DNA from: Isoetes engelmannii
Taxonomy: Eukaryota; Streptophyta; Lycopodiopsida; Isoetales; Isoetaceae
Length of the DNA: 20,201 nucleotides
Reading direction: 5' to 3'
NCBI GenBank assembly: GCA_011763485.2
Contig: JAANSK020287379.1
Span: 1-20,201 of the forward strand
The notes beneath the pieces were generated by a model. It made no database searches, was not told where the DNA came from, and saw only the letters and a list, made by a program, of their open reading frames with translations. Of this stretch, positions 19,188 to 20,201 are shown in pieces. The translations under genes and the position numbers were made by a program. The first letter of the stretch is position 1. Each line of letters opens with the position of its first letter.

Positions 19188-20080
19188 TATGGCCGCAAAA
19201 CAACAGTTGGAGATTCTGCAATGTATAGAACAACAGTTAGAATGCAAACAGAGATGAAAGGAATGCAAGCAGAGGCGAAAGATATGAACTCCAATTATGG
19301 AAAATTGCAATCAGAGTTGCAGACTGTTACATATGAGAATAGAGAATGCAAAAAACTGATTATTGCACTCAGAAAAGATCACAGAGCTTAAATAAGGAAC
19401 TACTAAGTTCCATAAAGATTTTGAAAACTGGAAAGATGAAGAAGACGAGGTGGAAGATGATGATACACCTAAGGATGGAATTGAAGAAGTTTTAGAAAGC
19501 AAAGGTGCCACACTTTTTGCAGAAAAGCGTCAAAGGGCAGAAGAAAAGCTTAAAGAGGAACATACAAGATTTCACCGGATGTTAAACATTAAACTATCAG
19601 GTTTAGAGGAAGAAGAGAAAGAGAATTTGGACACAGTGGTAGCAACATTCTTCAAAGAAACCATGTATTTACATGAGCCCAATTTTCGCAGCTACGTACA
19701 CATTAGCAAAAAGCTTGAGGACCATCGCCAGGAGAAAGAGCAATTCCAGCATAGGAAAGCGCAACCCTCAGATACTGATACTGTGCATGGAATATCAATG
19801 GACTAAAACAAAAAAAATGGCGACAATTGAATCAACACTATGTGATGCTGACATTAGTATATTCTTGGAGACATGGGAACATGAGACATCCAGATTAGAT
19901 GATATTGCGGGGTTTACAAAACTATCAACACTGTGGAACAAGAAAGGTTTGTTGAGAATGGGATACGGAGAAGGAGAAATCGCTTGTTACATCCGGAATG
20001 AAAAAATTGATTGTTTATCCATGGTTAAGATCAGTGATCATAATCAGTAGTATTTGTGGCTCGAGATGTGATGCTCCCTG
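19188..20080 (+). pseudogene. Degenerate LINE: ORF1-like coiled-coil/RRM protein and start of ORF2 AP endonuclease
   Basis: The front part (19188..19390) is a coiled-coil coding stretch with frame changes (MQTEMKGMQAEAKDMNS then SELQTVTYENRECKKL). 19420..19806 stays open: an acidic run, an EKRQRAEEKLKEEHTRFHRM helix, then NIKLSGLEEEEKENLDTVV and FFKETMYL, like the NLRI-GL-EEE...FF pattern of LINE ORF1 RNA-binding domains. The end overlaps AWNINGLKQKKW (about 19787..19822, another frame), the WNxxG motif opening a LINE AP endonuclease. It continues after a frame change as CDADISIFLETWEH and GEGEIACYIRNEKID (about 19835..20015). After WLEM near 20070 the similarity stops. It is a broken relic, or one truncated soon after the endonuclease front. 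Confidence 0.7.
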
Positions 20081-20082
20081 AT

Positions 20083-20111
20083 GGCATACGATGCTCCCAT
20101 CGTATAATGCC
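20083..20111. other. Short hairpin near the window end
   Basis: GGCATACGATG pairs with CATCGTATAATGCC around a CTCC loop, with a 3-base bulge. The following 20112..20201 is GC-richer than the rest of the window and shows no feature I can name. Confidence 0.5.
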
Positions 20112-20201
20112 GGGGACTTTCCCCTCCCCAACGGGTCGAACCATTGGGTCGGGCCCTCCGGACACGTGGAACACTCAGGAGGGCTGAGCATCCAGGTGAA
20201 A

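Noticed and set aside
20112-20125. GGGGACTTTCCCC, resembling an animal NF-kB site
   Set aside because: Plants lack NF-kB; it is a chance near-palindrome in a GC-rich tail.

Overview
The window is nuclear DNA of a land plant. It is dominated by the 3' part of one multi-exon gene for a callose synthase (1,3-beta-glucan synthase), closest by eye to the CalS5/GSL2 group. Its codons are split into 23 recognisable exons (192..13162, + strand). All exons join in phase with GT-AG introns and give 1159 residues that end at a TAA; the N-terminal part lies upstream of base 1. Most introns are only 65-110 bp. That, with the old and varied transposon debris, makes me lean weakly toward a seed-free plant (lycophyte, fern or bryophyte), but the lineage cannot be fixed from this sequence.

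Layout. 192..6790 holds exons 1-18, interrupted by introns 3 (1.9 kb) and 11 (0.9 kb). 6791..11386 is a 4.6-kb intron, and 11387..13162 holds exons 19-23 with the stop. The three largest introns each carry a degraded Ty1/copia retrotransposon piece, and all three lie antisense to the gene: RT/RNase H tail, polypurine tract and LTR in intron 3; LTR plus primer-binding site in intron 11; LTR, primer-binding site and RT in intron 18. The gene is thus a compact coding unit inflated by retroelement insertions, with the reading frame preserved.

Downstream of the stop the sequence is a mosaic of repeats. A roughly 0.85-kb sequence occurs twice in the same orientation (13189..15175 and 16307..17157). 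The first copy is split by a 1200-bp insert with short terminal inverted repeats and a TTA target duplication, so the second copy serves as its empty site. Between the copies lies a broken LINE reverse transcriptase (15306..16260). 17166..17985 shows only a microsatellite. 17985..18422 holds a minus-strand tRNA-derived SINE-like unit, a (GA)27 tract and a flanking direct repeat. 18442..19172 is a nested foldback element with three 40-bp GC-palindrome repeats. 19188..20080 is the front part of another degraded LINE (RNA-binding ORF1-like protein followed by the start of an AP endonuclease).

No RNA gene, CRISPR array or operon is present. I see no evidence of a new biological system. The strongest second-look items are the insert with its paralogous empty site, the nested foldback element, the duplicated 3' flank and the antisense bias of the intronic copia remnants.
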